Shown piece by piece: positions 47,102-55,720 of a DNA stretch of 64,000 nt. Within the stretch, counting starts at the first letter, position 1. Every line of letters starts with the position of its first letter. The notes beneath the pieces were generated by a model, which was not told where the DNA came from, did not search any database, and saw nothing but the letters and a program-made list of their open reading frames with translations. The stretch spans positions 34,917 to 98,916 of the forward strand of contig JAGCCP010000043.1 in the NCBI GenBank assembly GCA_017651625.1, in the 5' to 3' direction. Origin of the DNA: Candidatus Ruminimicrobiellum bubulum (lineage in GTDB: Bacteria > Elusimicrobiota > Endomicrobiia > Endomicrobiales > Endomicrobiaceae). Both the position numbers and the translations under genes were made by a program.

Positions 47102-48463
47102 TTAATAATTCTCCTTTGCACCGAAACCATCTGAAAAATGAAACATATAATCATCTTTTATAAGTGTATCACCAAAACCGCTAATCAAGAAGATATTTAT
47201 TTTGTATTTATCTATGAGATAATCAATATCTATTTTTGAAATAATATTGTAATCCAGATAAACAAGAGTATCAAAATGTGTTCCCAAAACATCTTTAATC
47301 GGTGTTCCAGTTGAGTCTGACACAAATAATATATTGTGTCCGGTATTACAACGGTTACGAATAATAAAAGCATATTCTTGTTCCGGGGCAATATCCCCGT
47401 TTTCTAATAGTGCGTCGCCATAAAAATGATTGTAGTGACTATAGTATCTATCAAATGACATATTACCTTTTTTGTATTTATCAAATAGAGTAAAAGTTGC
47501 CGGAATTTCTTTAAGTGTTTTTAAATCTAATACGGCGGTTTGTCTATTTCCCAAATCATACTCAAATACAATAAACTCATCCCATCCGGCATATTTATCT
47601 TTTAATCTGCGAGCTTCCAATCCCCTAAACTTTACACCGAATAAATCCGTAAAATTCCACTCTTTAATCGGTTCTTTGTGCGTTGAAAGATTAATATCTT
47701 TGGATATCATATCGTATATATCTCTATACATCTTATAACTGCCTTTGTGGTTCAAATGATGGTCGCTTGCAAAAAACAGATCTTTATATTCCTCAAAATC
47801 TTTATAAATAAGTCGTTTAACTGTTATATAATCAGGAAGAGCTTGTGCTATTTGTTCAAAGTAGTCCGGAACTTTAATACCAAGATACGAATCAAACCAT
47901 GGGGTTCTACTGATAGGACTTGCAAAATAAGAATATATTTTAATTTTGGGATATAGTTCCTTGATATGTTGCAACTGAGCAACGTGAGCAGATAAAAATG
48001 ATGGATTATACGGTTCTTTTTTGAAGATACAAATATAATCGGTATTTTCTATGAGATAAAACTCTCTGAGTCTGGTTAATTTATATTGGTGTTCCGGAAA
48101 AGCTTCAAGTTTAGGATTATTATATTCACTATATACCTTAGATATTCTTTTTTTTATGTGATAAAAATGCATATAAAGTTGTATCGAATCGTAAAAATTT
48201 GCCAATTTAACTCTAAAATCTGAAAGATTTTTGATAATTAAATCTCTAAAAACGAATTGATCTTTTAAGGTTTCTTCTAATCGTTCCAGAAAAAATTTTC
48301 TATAAACAACACTGTCTGGTGTTTTCTGATAAAAAATGGTATCAAAAGTAGATAATGCTCTCATTTCCAAATTTGAAATTTTTCTTTGAGGAACCCATAG
48401 GTATGAAGACATACAAAATATCACTACTAGTGTGATAATAATAATTGTGGAAATATATTTCAT
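47102..48463 (-). CDS. AlgJ/AlgX-like SGNH protein, pair 1
   Basis: Membrane-anchored periplasmic partner of the MBOAT protein, 453 residues. One N-terminal transmembrane helix (about 4-22) is followed by an SGNH-hydrolase-like domain. FASDHHLNHKGSYKMY carries the Asp/His pair, and LFVSDSTGTPI resembles the serine block, as in AlgJ. These proteins complete O-acetylation of an exported glycan. No alginate or cellulose synthesis genes are in the window. No Shine-Dalgarno sequence is seen. Confidence 0.85.
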   Translation of the reverse strand: MKYISTIIIITLVVIFCMSSYLWVPQRKISNLEMRALSTFDTIFYQKTPDSVVYRKFFLERLEETLKDQFVFRDLIIKNLSDFRVKLANFYDSIQLYMHFYHIKKRISKVYSEYNNPKLEAFPEHQYKLTRLREFYLIENTDYICIFKKEPYNPSFLSAHVAQLQHIKELYPKIKIYSYFASPISRTPWFDSYLGIKVPDYFEQIAQALPDYITVKRLIYKDFEEYKDLFFASDHHLNHKGSYKMYRDIYDMISKDINLSTHKEPIKEWNFTDLFGVKFRGLEARRLKDKYAGWDEFIVFEYDLGNRQTAVLDLKTLKEIPATFTLFDKYKKGNMSFDRYYSHYNHFYGDALLENGDIAPEQEYAFIIRNRCNTGHNILFVSDSTGTPIKDVLGTHFDTLVYLDYNIISKIDIDYLIDKYKINIFLISGFGDTLIKDDYMFHFSDGFGAKENY

Positions 48464-48499
48464 ATAAACAATTCTGTTTCTATGTATGGGAAAAACAGA

Positions 48500-48832
48500 T
48501 TATCCTTGTAGATTTTTTAAAGCATCCGCATTATTTCCGATAACCATTGCAACTTTTTTGCAAGTTTTCATCTCAACACAATCACCGCAAGTTTCATATT
48601 TTTTGTTCATAGCACATTGTCTTATTTGGCAAAGTTTATCGCAAAATACTGTTTTTTTCCCACCTATTCTGCACCCTTCACAATTTATCATTTCCTGAGT
48701 AATGGTAACATCGTTTAGTTTGCTCCATTTTTCTGCAACTTTTTTTCTTAGTTCATTATCGTTGTTTATTGTTGCTAACCTTGCTTCACATTTTTCACAA
48801 TCCAACCCACAATATGCAATAAAGTTTTTCAT
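48500..48832 (-). CDS. DUF3795 cysteine-rich protein
   Basis: A 110-residue protein with twelve cysteines, many in pairs: AYCGLDCEKCEA, NCEGCRIGGK, FCDKLCQIRQC and YETCGDCVEMKTCKK. This is the DUF3795 pattern, likely a metal-binding protein of unknown role. A GAGGGG ribosome-binding site is good. It lies 2 nt downstream of a GNAT gene. Confidence 0.88.
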   Translation of the reverse strand: MKNFIAYCGLDCEKCEARLATINNDNELRKKVAEKWSKLNDVTITQEMINCEGCRIGGKKTVFCDKLCQIRQCAMNKKYETCGDCVEMKTCKKVAMVIGNNADALKNLQG

Positions 48833-48834
48833 AA

Positions 48835-49296
48835 TTATTCCCCTCTGCGAATTAATAAATAAATTGGGCCTTCGTTTCCGAATTTTTCACTAAAAATAAA
48901 ACCACAATTTTCCAGAACTTTTTTTGAAATTATATTTTTAGCATCGATTTCCGCCTTGATGGCTGTGACTTTCGGTTCTTGAAAAGCCCAATTTGAAATT
49001 GCTTTAACTGCTTCGGTTGCATAACCGTGTCCCTGATATTTTTTCGTAATGCCATATCCGATTTCTACAATACCGTCACCATCAAGCCCTTTAAAACATA
49101 ATTCACCGATATGGGTTCCATCTTTAAGTTCTATCATCCAAATTGCATACCATTCCCATTGTTCGGGATTTTCAAGGCATCCGTTTAACATTTCCGTATA
49201 AGCAGCTTTTAAAACATCATTGGTTTGTAACTCAATGAATTTTTCCATTTCGTTTTGTGAAGCTGCATAGATTTTTAAATTTTTTGTTTCTATCAT
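48835..49296 (-). CDS. GNAT acetyltransferase (RimJ/RimL-like)
   Basis: A 153-residue acetyltransferase of the RimJ/RimL type. The CoA-binding YQGHGYATEAVKAISNWAF follows EIGYGITKK, and SKKVLENCGFIFSEKFG closes the fold. The target may be a protein N-terminus or a small molecule; unknown. It is the second gene in a minus-strand run that begins with the RNA methyltransferase. Confidence 0.88.
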   Translation of the reverse strand: MIETKNLKIYAASQNEMEKFIELQTNDVLKAAYTEMLNGCLENPEQWEWYAIWMIELKDGTHIGELCFKGLDGDGIVEIGYGITKKYQGHGYATEAVKAISNWAFQEPKVTAIKAEIDAKNIISKKVLENCGFIFSEKFGNEGPIYLLIRRGE

Positions 49297-49315
49297 TATA
49301 ATTCCGAGTATTTAC

Positions 49316-50677
49316 TTATTTTTCCAACAAAACCACCGTCTCAATATGGTAAGTTTGAGGGAACATATCCACCGGACAAACTTTTATAACTTTATATTTT
49401 TCATCTTTTGTAATAAGTTTTAAATCTCGTGCCAAAGTTGACGGATTACATGAAACATAAACTATTTTTTTAGGATTTAAAAACAATAGATGTTCTATAA
49501 CATTTTCAAAAAGCCCTGCTCGCGGGGGATCTATAATAACACAATCAAATTTTTTGTCGTTTTGTTTTACCCATTCCTGTGCGGGTTGTGCAAAAAATTC
49601 AATGTTGTTTATATTATTTATCTTTGCATTATGTTTAGCGCTTTCGATAGATTCTTCTACTTGTTCCACGCCGACAACGGATTTTACGTGCGGGGACAAA
49701 CATATTCCTATGGCGCCCGTTCCGCAATACATATCAAGTAAAGTGTCTTGCTTGTCGGGTTGTAAAAGTTCTATTACAGTGTTGTACAAAACTTCAGTTG
49801 CTTTCGTGTTTGTTTGAAAAAACGAAAACGGAGCAACAGAAAAATTAAACTTTTTATCCGCTACGGTTAAAGTTTCCGTAATGTTTTCGTTACCGTATAA
49901 CAATGTTATACTTTCGGCATTAACAGCATCGGAAAATTTTGAGTTTTGTGTCCAATATATGCTTGAACAAAAAGATGATAACTGTTTTACTACACCATCA
50001 AAAAAAGATTTGGTTATATCTTCTTGTTTGTTAGTGACGATATTTACAAGCAAATCACCTGTATTAACACCTTTTCGCAGAACAAGATGTCTGAAAAAAC
50101 CCTCATGAGATTTATTGTTGTATGCTTTAAGGCCTGTATTTATTGCAAACTCTTTTACTATTTCACATGCTTTTATAATATCTTCGTGAGCAATATAGCA
50201 AGGAGGAACTTCCGAATACTTATAAAAACTTCCCTTACAATGTAATCCCAAGTTCAGCTTTTCTGTATCTCTGTCGTTATAGAAACTAAACTCCATTTTA
50301 TTTCTGTAGTTCCATTGCACGGGACTTTGTTTGGCCGGAGGGATTTCTATATCTATAAAGTTTAAAAGTTCTTTAACACAACCGGTTTTAAATTGTATTT
50401 GATTTTTATATTCCGTATGTTCGAACGAACAACCACCGCATTTACCGAATGAAGGACATTTCGGTTCAATCCTTAAAGGTGATGCGGTTATTATTTTTTC
50501 AAGTTTGGCTTCTCTGTAAGTTTTCTTGTCTCTTGTAACAAAAACTTCTGCTTCCTCACCCGGCAAAAGACCTTCGGTAAAAAGAGCAATACCGTCCTCA
50601 CATCTGCATAAAACATTTCCCGGGAAAACTATCTTTTCGGCTTTAACTTTAATTATTTTATGTTTTAATGAAGCCAT
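49316..50677 (-). CDS. RlmD/RumA-like RNA (uracil-5-)methyltransferase
   Basis: SAM-dependent m5U methyltransferase of 453 residues. An N-terminal TRAM domain (about 5-60) is followed by a [4Fe-4S] motif, CPSFGKCGGCSFEH, with the fourth cysteine probably in PPCYIAHE. The methyltransferase domain has LLDMYCGTGAIGICL, IIDPPRAG and the catalytic cysteine in VYVSCNPSTLARD. The exact uridine (23S rRNA or tRNA) cannot be read from sequence. An AAGGA ribosome-binding site is present. Confidence 0.93.
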   Translation of the reverse strand: MASLKHKIIKVKAEKIVFPGNVLCRCEDGIALFTEGLLPGEEAEVFVTRDKKTYREAKLEKIITASPLRIEPKCPSFGKCGGCSFEHTEYKNQIQFKTGCVKELLNFIDIEIPPAKQSPVQWNYRNKMEFSFYNDRDTEKLNLGLHCKGSFYKYSEVPPCYIAHEDIIKACEIVKEFAINTGLKAYNNKSHEGFFRHLVLRKGVNTGDLLVNIVTNKQEDITKSFFDGVVKQLSSFCSSIYWTQNSKFSDAVNAESITLLYGNENITETLTVADKKFNFSVAPFSFFQTNTKATEVLYNTVIELLQPDKQDTLLDMYCGTGAIGICLSPHVKSVVGVEQVEESIESAKHNAKINNINNIEFFAQPAQEWVKQNDKKFDCVIIDPPRAGLFENVIEHLLFLNPKKIVYVSCNPSTLARDLKLITKDEKYKVIKVCPVDMFPQTYHIETVVLLEK

Positions 50678-50740
50678 AAAAATGTCCTTTATTTATTAAT
50701 ACCTATTTCATTATACTAATATATGAATAAATTATAAATA

Positions 50741-50771
50741 AAAAAAGCAGAGAATAAATCCCTGCTTTTTT
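50741..50771 (-). terminator. Terminator of the outer-membrane protein gene
   Basis: On the minus strand, AAAAAGCAG...CTGCTTTTTT forms a stem with an 11-nt loop and ends in a T-run. It lies 30 nt after the stop codon of the 50799-51410 gene. Confidence 0.7.
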
Positions 50772-50798
50772 ATATTGTTTATAAATACTGTTTGTAAA

Positions 50799-51410
50799 TT
50801 ATAAATTGAATTTATATCCTACATGGATTCTGAAAGCGGTATAAGAGAACGGATCTTCTTTATTAGAAAAACTGTCATCATCTTCGAGTTGTTTGTATTT
50901 ATATTTTGAATAATTGCAACTATATATAAATTCAAGTACTATGTTTCTGTATTCTACTCCGACACCTGTACCCCAATAAAAACCGGGAACGATTGTATCG
51001 TCTTTACCATAAATAGAAGAGGATATATTCCACGATGGAAACCCAACCCCCAGTTGTAATAACGGATATACAAATAGAGATTCTTCTTTATAAATATTTA
51101 TTAAAAATTTATATTTTGCTTCCGAATAAATATTTGTAAAACCTATATCGAGTCCTGAATGGTTAACATGTGTCTCTTGTCCCCACATTCCGCCTACACC
51201 TAAGAATAAATTAATTTTTGTATCGAAAAATATTTCTGCCCCGATAGATAACGGAGAACCGGCTGAAGTTGAAAAACTTTCTTTAGGTGTTATTTCCGGT
51301 GAGAATGCATAACCAATTTTCGGTATTACTTCAAGATTGTTATCTTTTTCTGCCAAAATAGGAGTTGTTATTGCTGCTATTAAAAACAATGTCGCAAAAA
51401 GTTTTTTCAT
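50799..51410 (-). CDS. Outer-membrane beta-barrel protein
   Basis: Exported protein of 203 residues. A signal peptide ends near residue 20 (TTPILAEK). Alternating hydrophobic strands follow, rich in Tyr, Phe and Gly (PKIGYAFSPE, NLFLGVGGMWG, LLQLGVGFPSW, GFYWGTGVGVEYRN), ending in FRIHVGYKFNL. The terminal phenylalanine-x-leucine resembles outer-membrane insertion signals. It is a small 8-strand-type barrel of the OmpA/OmpW or opacity-protein class with no known ligand. An AGGAG ribosome-binding site and its own terminator suggest a single-gene unit. Confidence 0.82.
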   Translation of the reverse strand: MKKLFATLFLIAAITTPILAEKDNNLEVIPKIGYAFSPEITPKESFSTSAGSPLSIGAEIFFDTKINLFLGVGGMWGQETHVNHSGLDIGFTNIYSEAKYKFLINIYKEESLFVYPLLQLGVGFPSWNISSSIYGKDDTIVPGFYWGTGVGVEYRNIVLEFIYSCNYSKYKYKQLEDDDSFSNKEDPFSYTAFRIHVGYKFNL

Positions 51411-51455
51411 CTTTTTCTCCTGTTGTTTGAATATTATTAAACAATGTGCATATAG

Positions 51456-51974
51456 TTATTTTACCATATTTGCCAGTTCAAGTTCTAAAAGTTTTTTCTT
51501 TTTGCCTAATCCTGCGGCATAACCTGTTAATTTACCGTTTTTGCCAATAACTCTGTGGCAAGGAACAATTATCGATATAGGATTGTGTCCTACTGCACCA
51601 CCTACCGCTTGTGCGGACATTTTTGTTGTACCTTGTTGCTTGGCAATTTGTTTTGCAATATCTCCGTAAGTTATAGTTTTACCGTAAGGTATATTACATA
51701 ATATTTTCCAAACAGATTTTCTAAAATCATTTCCGATAAGTTTTATAGGAACTTCTTTTATATTTGGGTGTTGTCCTGCGAAATATCTGTCTAACCAATC
51801 TTTTACTTTTATAAATATTTTCAAATTATTATTTTCTGTGATTTTTCCGTCGATATTATCTGCAAAATATTTTTGATTTTCAAACCATAATCCGACAATT
51901 TTTTCTTTTTCATCACAACAAATTATAATATTTCCTATAGATGACTTATATTTTGTTTTATAATATGTTTTCAT
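51456..51974 (-). CDS. ogt: Methylated-DNA-protein cysteine methyltransferase
   Basis: Suicide repair enzyme that removes alkyl groups from O6-alkylguanine. The 172-residue protein has the ribonuclease-like N-terminal domain and the active-site IIVPCHRVIGKNGKL, preceded by GAVGHNPIS and the helix-turn-helix TITYGDIAKQIA. It has no AdaA domain, so it is an Ogt-type stand-alone enzyme. The last residues carry a Lys-rich stretch usual for the family. Confidence 0.95.
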   Translation of the reverse strand: MKTYYKTKYKSSIGNIIICCDEKEKIVGLWFENQKYFADNIDGKITENNNLKIFIKVKDWLDRYFAGQHPNIKEVPIKLIGNDFRKSVWKILCNIPYGKTITYGDIAKQIAKQQGTTKMSAQAVGGAVGHNPISIIVPCHRVIGKNGKLTGYAAGLGKKKKLLELELANMVK

Positions 51975-51997
51975 TTATTATTAACAGATATCAGAAC

Positions 51998-53092
51998 TTA
52001 TAATTTTTGCATTAAATTAATTTTTACGATTTCAGACTTGGAAAAAAGTCTCATGGGCGGCCCCCACAATCTTGTGCCTGCGGTTACATAAATGTAAGAA
52101 TCGCTGTCTTTATATAGTCCCCAAAAATATTTGTATAAAAAGTATTCGATAATATCAAAAGGCGGAATTTGACCTGCATGGGTATGTCCGGAAAGTTGTA
52201 TCGTTATAGGAAATTTTTGGCTTTCAAAAAACGGGTTCGGTTGGTGCGATAAAAATATTACCGGTTTATTAAAATCTATACCTTCAAGAGATTTATTTAT
52301 ATCCGCAGGTTTATAATTAAATGCTCTGGATGTTTTATAATCGGGAATACCCGCAACATAAAATTTGTCGTCAACTAAAACATTTTCGTTGTTTAAAAGT
52401 TTAAAGTTTAATTTTTCACAAAGATTTTCGTATTTTGTTATACCTCTATAATATTCATGGTTACCGCTAACAGCAAATGTTCCGTACTTTGATTTTAAAT
52501 CTAACAGTCCGTACTTTTCATAAGTTTTTGTTATATCTGTATCGGCCAAATCACCGGTAAACATAATAACGTCAGGATTTAACGAGTTTGTTATTTCAAC
52601 AAATCTTTTTATTGTATTGTAATTTGTTGTAACATCTACATGAATGTCCGAAAGATGAACGATTGAAAGTTTTTCAACAGGCAAATTCGAAACGTGGATA
52701 TCAATTTCTTTTACTTTCGGATCACCTAAATTATTAATATAGGAATAAACTACGGACGCAAGAATTAAAATCACGGTTATTAATGTTGTGTTATACCTAA
52801 ATTTCGGAGTATGTCCGAATATAAACGCTAAATGAGATACTAACAAATATGAAAGTGCTATAGAAAAAGTTCCAAGCCACACGTAACCGATTTCCGTTAA
52901 AATTTTTGCCGAAAGAGTCGGTTCGTTAAACCTCGATATTTTAAATGAATAAACACTTAAAAAAGTTATAACAAGATAAAAAGTTATAAATACGGCAAGA
53001 GCAATTCCATGAAGTTTTAAGTCGTGCATTATTCTGTAAATAATATAAGCATTTCCCAATAAATAAATTGTGAAAAAGATAATAAAAAACAT
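51998..53092 (-). CDS. Membrane-anchored metallophosphoesterase
   Basis: Calcineurin-like phosphoesterase of the YaeI/YkuE type with an N-terminal membrane region of about four helices. Metal motifs are VHLSDIHVD, MFTGDLADTD, SGNHEYY, LSHQPNP and LSGHTHAGQIPPF. YaeI-like proteins cleave lipid or nucleotide phosphodiesters; the substrate is open. I place the start at the ATG at 53092, preceded by GGGGTAAGATTT. The frame reaches back to 53182 but would overlap the DUF4416 gene by 79 nt; the chosen start falls just after that gene's stop codon. This gives 364 residues. Confidence 0.88.
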   Translation of the reverse strand: MFFIIFFTIYLLGNAYIIYRIMHDLKLHGIALAVFITFYLVITFLSVYSFKISRFNEPTLSAKILTEIGYVWLGTFSIALSYLLVSHLAFIFGHTPKFRYNTTLITVILILASVVYSYINNLGDPKVKEIDIHVSNLPVEKLSIVHLSDIHVDVTTNYNTIKRFVEITNSLNPDVIMFTGDLADTDITKTYEKYGLLDLKSKYGTFAVSGNHEYYRGITKYENLCEKLNFKLLNNENVLVDDKFYVAGIPDYKTSRAFNYKPADINKSLEGIDFNKPVIFLSHQPNPFFESQKFPITIQLSGHTHAGQIPPFDIIEYFLYKYFWGLYKDSDSYIYVTAGTRLWGPPMRLFSKSEIVKINLMQKL

Positions 53093-53103
53093 AAATCTTA
53101 CCC

Positions 53104-53622
53104 CTACTTCTTTAATAGACATTGCCTTGCTTTTAGAATAAATTCCGTTGCGGTAGGACACAAATAATCGGGGTATGTCCAAGGAAGTTTTGTGAACCCT
53201 TCTTTTCTGTATATTGTTGTAACTTCAGCATAAATGCCTTTAGATAAATATATTCTGTGACTGAAATCTTTTGTTGATGCAAGAATAACATTTGCCGGTG
53301 TTATGTATCCCGGATCGATATTTACAATTCTGTTTTTATCTTTAGCATAAGAATCTTCTATGTTGTTTGTTTCGATTTTCATATCCGCTAAAGCGTCCGG
53401 CAAGATAAGTTTTTCAAAAGATATCCATTGCCTTTTTAACTTTTCGCCCATTTCTTTGTTGTAATATTTGGTAAAAGTAAAGTCTATTGCAGGACTGTAA
53501 ATATCTATTTTGTTATTAAATTTTTGTTCCAATACTTTATAAACGTCTTCTATATTGAAAGTTTCGTTAAAAATAAGTCCGAAAAAAAATTTTGCTGAGC
53601 TTGGTTGATTAATGTTTCCCAT
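53104..53622 (-). CDS. DUF4416 protein
   Basis: A 172-residue protein of the DUF4416 family. Recognisable parts are SSAKFFFGLIFNET at the N-terminus, YSPAIDFTFTKYYNKEMG in the middle, and VNIDPGYITPANVILASTKDFSHRIYL in pieces before a C-terminal YPDY. The function is unknown. It precedes the metallophosphoesterase by about 11 nt and is probably co-transcribed with it. No strong Shine-Dalgarno sequence is seen. Confidence 0.88.
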   Translation of the reverse strand: MGNINQPSSAKFFFGLIFNETFNIEDVYKVLEQKFNNKIDIYSPAIDFTFTKYYNKEMGEKLKRQWISFEKLILPDALADMKIETNNIEDSYAKDKNRIVNIDPGYITPANVILASTKDFSHRIYLSKGIYAEVTTIYRKEGFTKLPWTYPDYLCPTATEFILKARQCLLKK

Positions 53623-53721
53623 AATGAGGTTATTTTACTAAATTTAATAACAAAATTGCTATAAACTTTTTCATAAAAAAATAATATAATTAGGCATATA
53701 ATTTTAAATGGGAGGTCAACA

Positions 53722-54672
53722 ATGTTAAAACCTAAAGTTTCTATAATCGGTTGCGGTAATGTAGGTATAAGATATGCATATTCTTTAATGATTAACGGGT
53801 GTGCAAGAGAAATAACACTTGTTGACTATTTCAAAGATAAAGCCGAAGGAGAAGCAATAGATTTGTCTCACGGAGCACCGTTTACACCGGCAGTAAACAT
53901 AAATGCAGGTGATTATGCGGACATAAAAGGTTCGGATTTGGTTGTAATAACGGCAGGCAAAAAACAAAAACAAGGTCAAACAAGAATAGATTTATTGAAA
54001 GATAACGTAAATTTGTTTAAATCAATAATTCCGGAAATTATGAAATATGCGCCTGATGCGATACTTTTGATCGCATCTAATCCGGTAGATATTTTAACTT
54101 ATGCGGCTTACAAAATTTCAGGTAAACCGGCAAACAAAGTTATCGGTTCCGGAACTTTACTTGATTCGGCAAGATTCAGATATGAGATAGCAAAACATTG
54201 TAACGTAGATGCAAGGAGTGTTCACGGTTACATTTTAGGTGAACACGGAGACAGTGAGTTTCCCGTATGGAGCAAAGCAACAGTCGGCGGAGTAAACATA
54301 GAAAATCATTGTATGTTGTGTGATAAAAAACAGAACTGTGACCATAAAGCTATACTTAACGAAATTTTCAGTAACGTAAAAAATTCAGCATACAAAATAA
54401 TAGAGAAAAAAGGTGAAACATCTTACGGTATAGGTCTTGCACTTACAAGAATTACGGAAGCGATTTTGCTTAACGAAAATTCGGTTTTGCCCGTATCGGT
54501 TTTAGTAAATAATTTGTATAATATCGACGATGTATATTTAAGTTTACCTGCCGTGGTTAACAGTGATGGTATAAGGCAGGTTCAGCAAATAGAATTTAAT
54601 AAAGCGGAACTAGAATCTGTTGTTAATTCCGCAACGATATTAAAAAGTTTATTAAAAGAAATAGGAATATAA
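53722..54672 (+). CDS. ldh: L-lactate dehydrogenase
   Basis: NAD-dependent LDH/MDH-family enzyme, 316 residues. The Rossmann motif is IIGCGNVGIRYAYSL, the NAD ribose aspartate is in LVDYF, and the catalytic histidine is in LGEHGDSEFPVWS. The substrate-specificity loop AGKKQKQGQTR has glutamine (Q82) at the position where malate dehydrogenases have arginine, so lactate/pyruvate is favoured. A GGGAGG ribosome-binding site is present. It would let the cell ferment pyruvate to lactate. The SIMPL gene follows after 12 nt. Confidence 0.92.
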   Translation: MLKPKVSIIGCGNVGIRYAYSLMINGCAREITLVDYFKDKAEGEAIDLSHGAPFTPAVNINAGDYADIKGSDLVVITAGKKQKQGQTRIDLLKDNVNLFKSIIPEIMKYAPDAILLIASNPVDILTYAAYKISGKPANKVIGSGTLLDSARFRYEIAKHCNVDARSVHGYILGEHGDSEFPVWSKATVGGVNIENHCMLCDKKQNCDHKAILNEIFSNVKNSAYKIIEKKGETSYGIGLALTRITEAILLNENSVLPVSVLVNNLYNIDDVYLSLPAVVNSDGIRQVQQIEFNKAELESVVNSATILKSLLKEIGI

Positions 54673-54684
54673 AAGGAGAAAAAA

Positions 54685-55383
54685 ATGAACGGTAAAACAG
54701 CATCGATTTTAGCAGTAGGAATTATTATTGCAGCATTTGTTTGGGGAGCATTTTTTATTTCGGCAAGAAACGAGCAATCTATCAGAGTTGTAGGTCAGGG
54801 TGTAAAAACGGTAACTTCGGATATTATAAAATGGAATATGACAATAAACAAAACTACAAATGTTGCCTATAGAAGTGAAGGCCCGTCGTGGATACAAGAA
54901 GATTTAGTTAAGTTAAAGAAATATTTGGCAAGTAACGGTATAGATGAAAAAGATATTTCGGTTGAACCGGTAAGCTCTTACGCAAATTACGGGAACAACG
55001 GTATTACCGGATATAATTTCAGTCAGAGAGTGGAAGTAAAATCTAACGATATAGACAAAATTGAAAAATTGGCACTCGATAATAAAGCACTTGCAAAACA
55101 AGACATATACTTACAATATTCCGATTTGGAATATTTCGTTTCCAATCTTGCAGAATTAAAAGCTGAAATGTTGGCACTTGCAACAGTTGATGCAAGAGCA
55201 AGAGCAGAAGAAATTGCAAAAAGTTCAGGAAACACAATTTGCGGACTTTTATCTGCAAAAACCGGTGTGTTCCAAATAAGAAAACCGTTATCTATGGATG
55301 TTTCCGATTATGGTATATATAACACTTCTTCCAAAGAAAAAGAAATAGCAGTTACCGTAAATGCAACATTTAAAATTAAGTAA
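54685..55383 (+). CDS. SIMPL-domain protein
   Basis: Exported or membrane-anchored protein of 232 residues. One N-terminal hydrophobic helix (about 7-25) is followed by a SIMPL (DUF541) domain, with IRVVGQGVKTVTSDIIKWNM, YNFSQRVEVKSNDIDKIEKL and the C-terminal EIAVTVNATFKIK. SIMPL proteins such as YggE and BP26 form periplasmic oligomers linked to stress tolerance; the exact role is unclear. It is co-transcribed with ldh and ends at a bidirectional terminator. Confidence 0.88.
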   Translation: MNGKTASILAVGIIIAAFVWGAFFISARNEQSIRVVGQGVKTVTSDIIKWNMTINKTTNVAYRSEGPSWIQEDLVKLKKYLASNGIDEKDISVEPVSSYANYGNNGITGYNFSQRVEVKSNDIDKIEKLALDNKALAKQDIYLQYSDLEYFVSNLAELKAEMLALATVDARARAEEIAKSSGNTICGLLSAKTGVFQIRKPLSMDVSDYGIYNTSSKEKEIAVTVNATFKIK

Positions 55384-55401
55384 TACTGATTTATAATAAA
55401 T

Positions 55402-55436
55402 AAAAAACAGGGGACTATCAAATCCCCTGTTTTTTT
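55402..55436. terminator. Bidirectional terminator between SIMPL and ACP genes
   Basis: A 13-bp perfect stem, AAAAAACAGGGGA with its complement, encloses an 8-nt loop. A-run and T-run flanks make it work for both convergent genes. Confidence 0.9.
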
Positions 55437-55457
55437 ATTTGTATTTATTTTATATTG

Positions 55458-55697
55458 TTAAATTTTACTTTGAATTAATTTAACCATATCGCCTACGGTT
55501 TTTAAAACAACTATTTCGCCTACCGCAATATGAATATTAAAATGTTTTTCTATTTCTTCTATAATATTTATATGTGCTAAAGAGTCCCAACCTTGAATGT
55601 CGGACGTTTCCATATCTTCGGCTAATGTTAAATCGTCTTCTTCCAGTACTGTTTTAAAAATTTTTTCCAATTCTTTTATTATTTGTTCTTTTTCCAT
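55458..55697 (-). CDS. Acyl carrier protein (DltC-like)
   Basis: A 79-residue carrier with the 4'-phosphopantetheine attachment serine in WDSLAHINIIEEIEKHF, acidic throughout. It is not in a fatty-acid synthesis cluster; it is the last gene of the MBOAT, SGNH, AMP-ligase and U32 operon. It therefore probably carries an activated acyl or aminoacyl group for that system, as DltC does. A CGGAG ribosome-binding site is present. Confidence 0.9.
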   Translation of the reverse strand: MEKEQIIKELEKIFKTVLEEDDLTLAEDMETSDIQGWDSLAHINIIEEIEKHFNIHIAVGEIVVLKTVGDMVKLIQSKI

Positions 55698-55720
55698 TTT
55701 TATTCTCCGTATATATTTTA

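Noticed and set aside
51423..51444. TTGTTT...AAACAA inverted repeat between the alkyltransferase and outer-membrane protein genes
   Set aside because: A 6-bp AT-only stem without a T-tract is expected by chance in such DNA.
54409..54425. GTGAAACA-containing sequence in ldh as a further parS site
   Set aside because: Only one half-site matches; the palindrome is absent.
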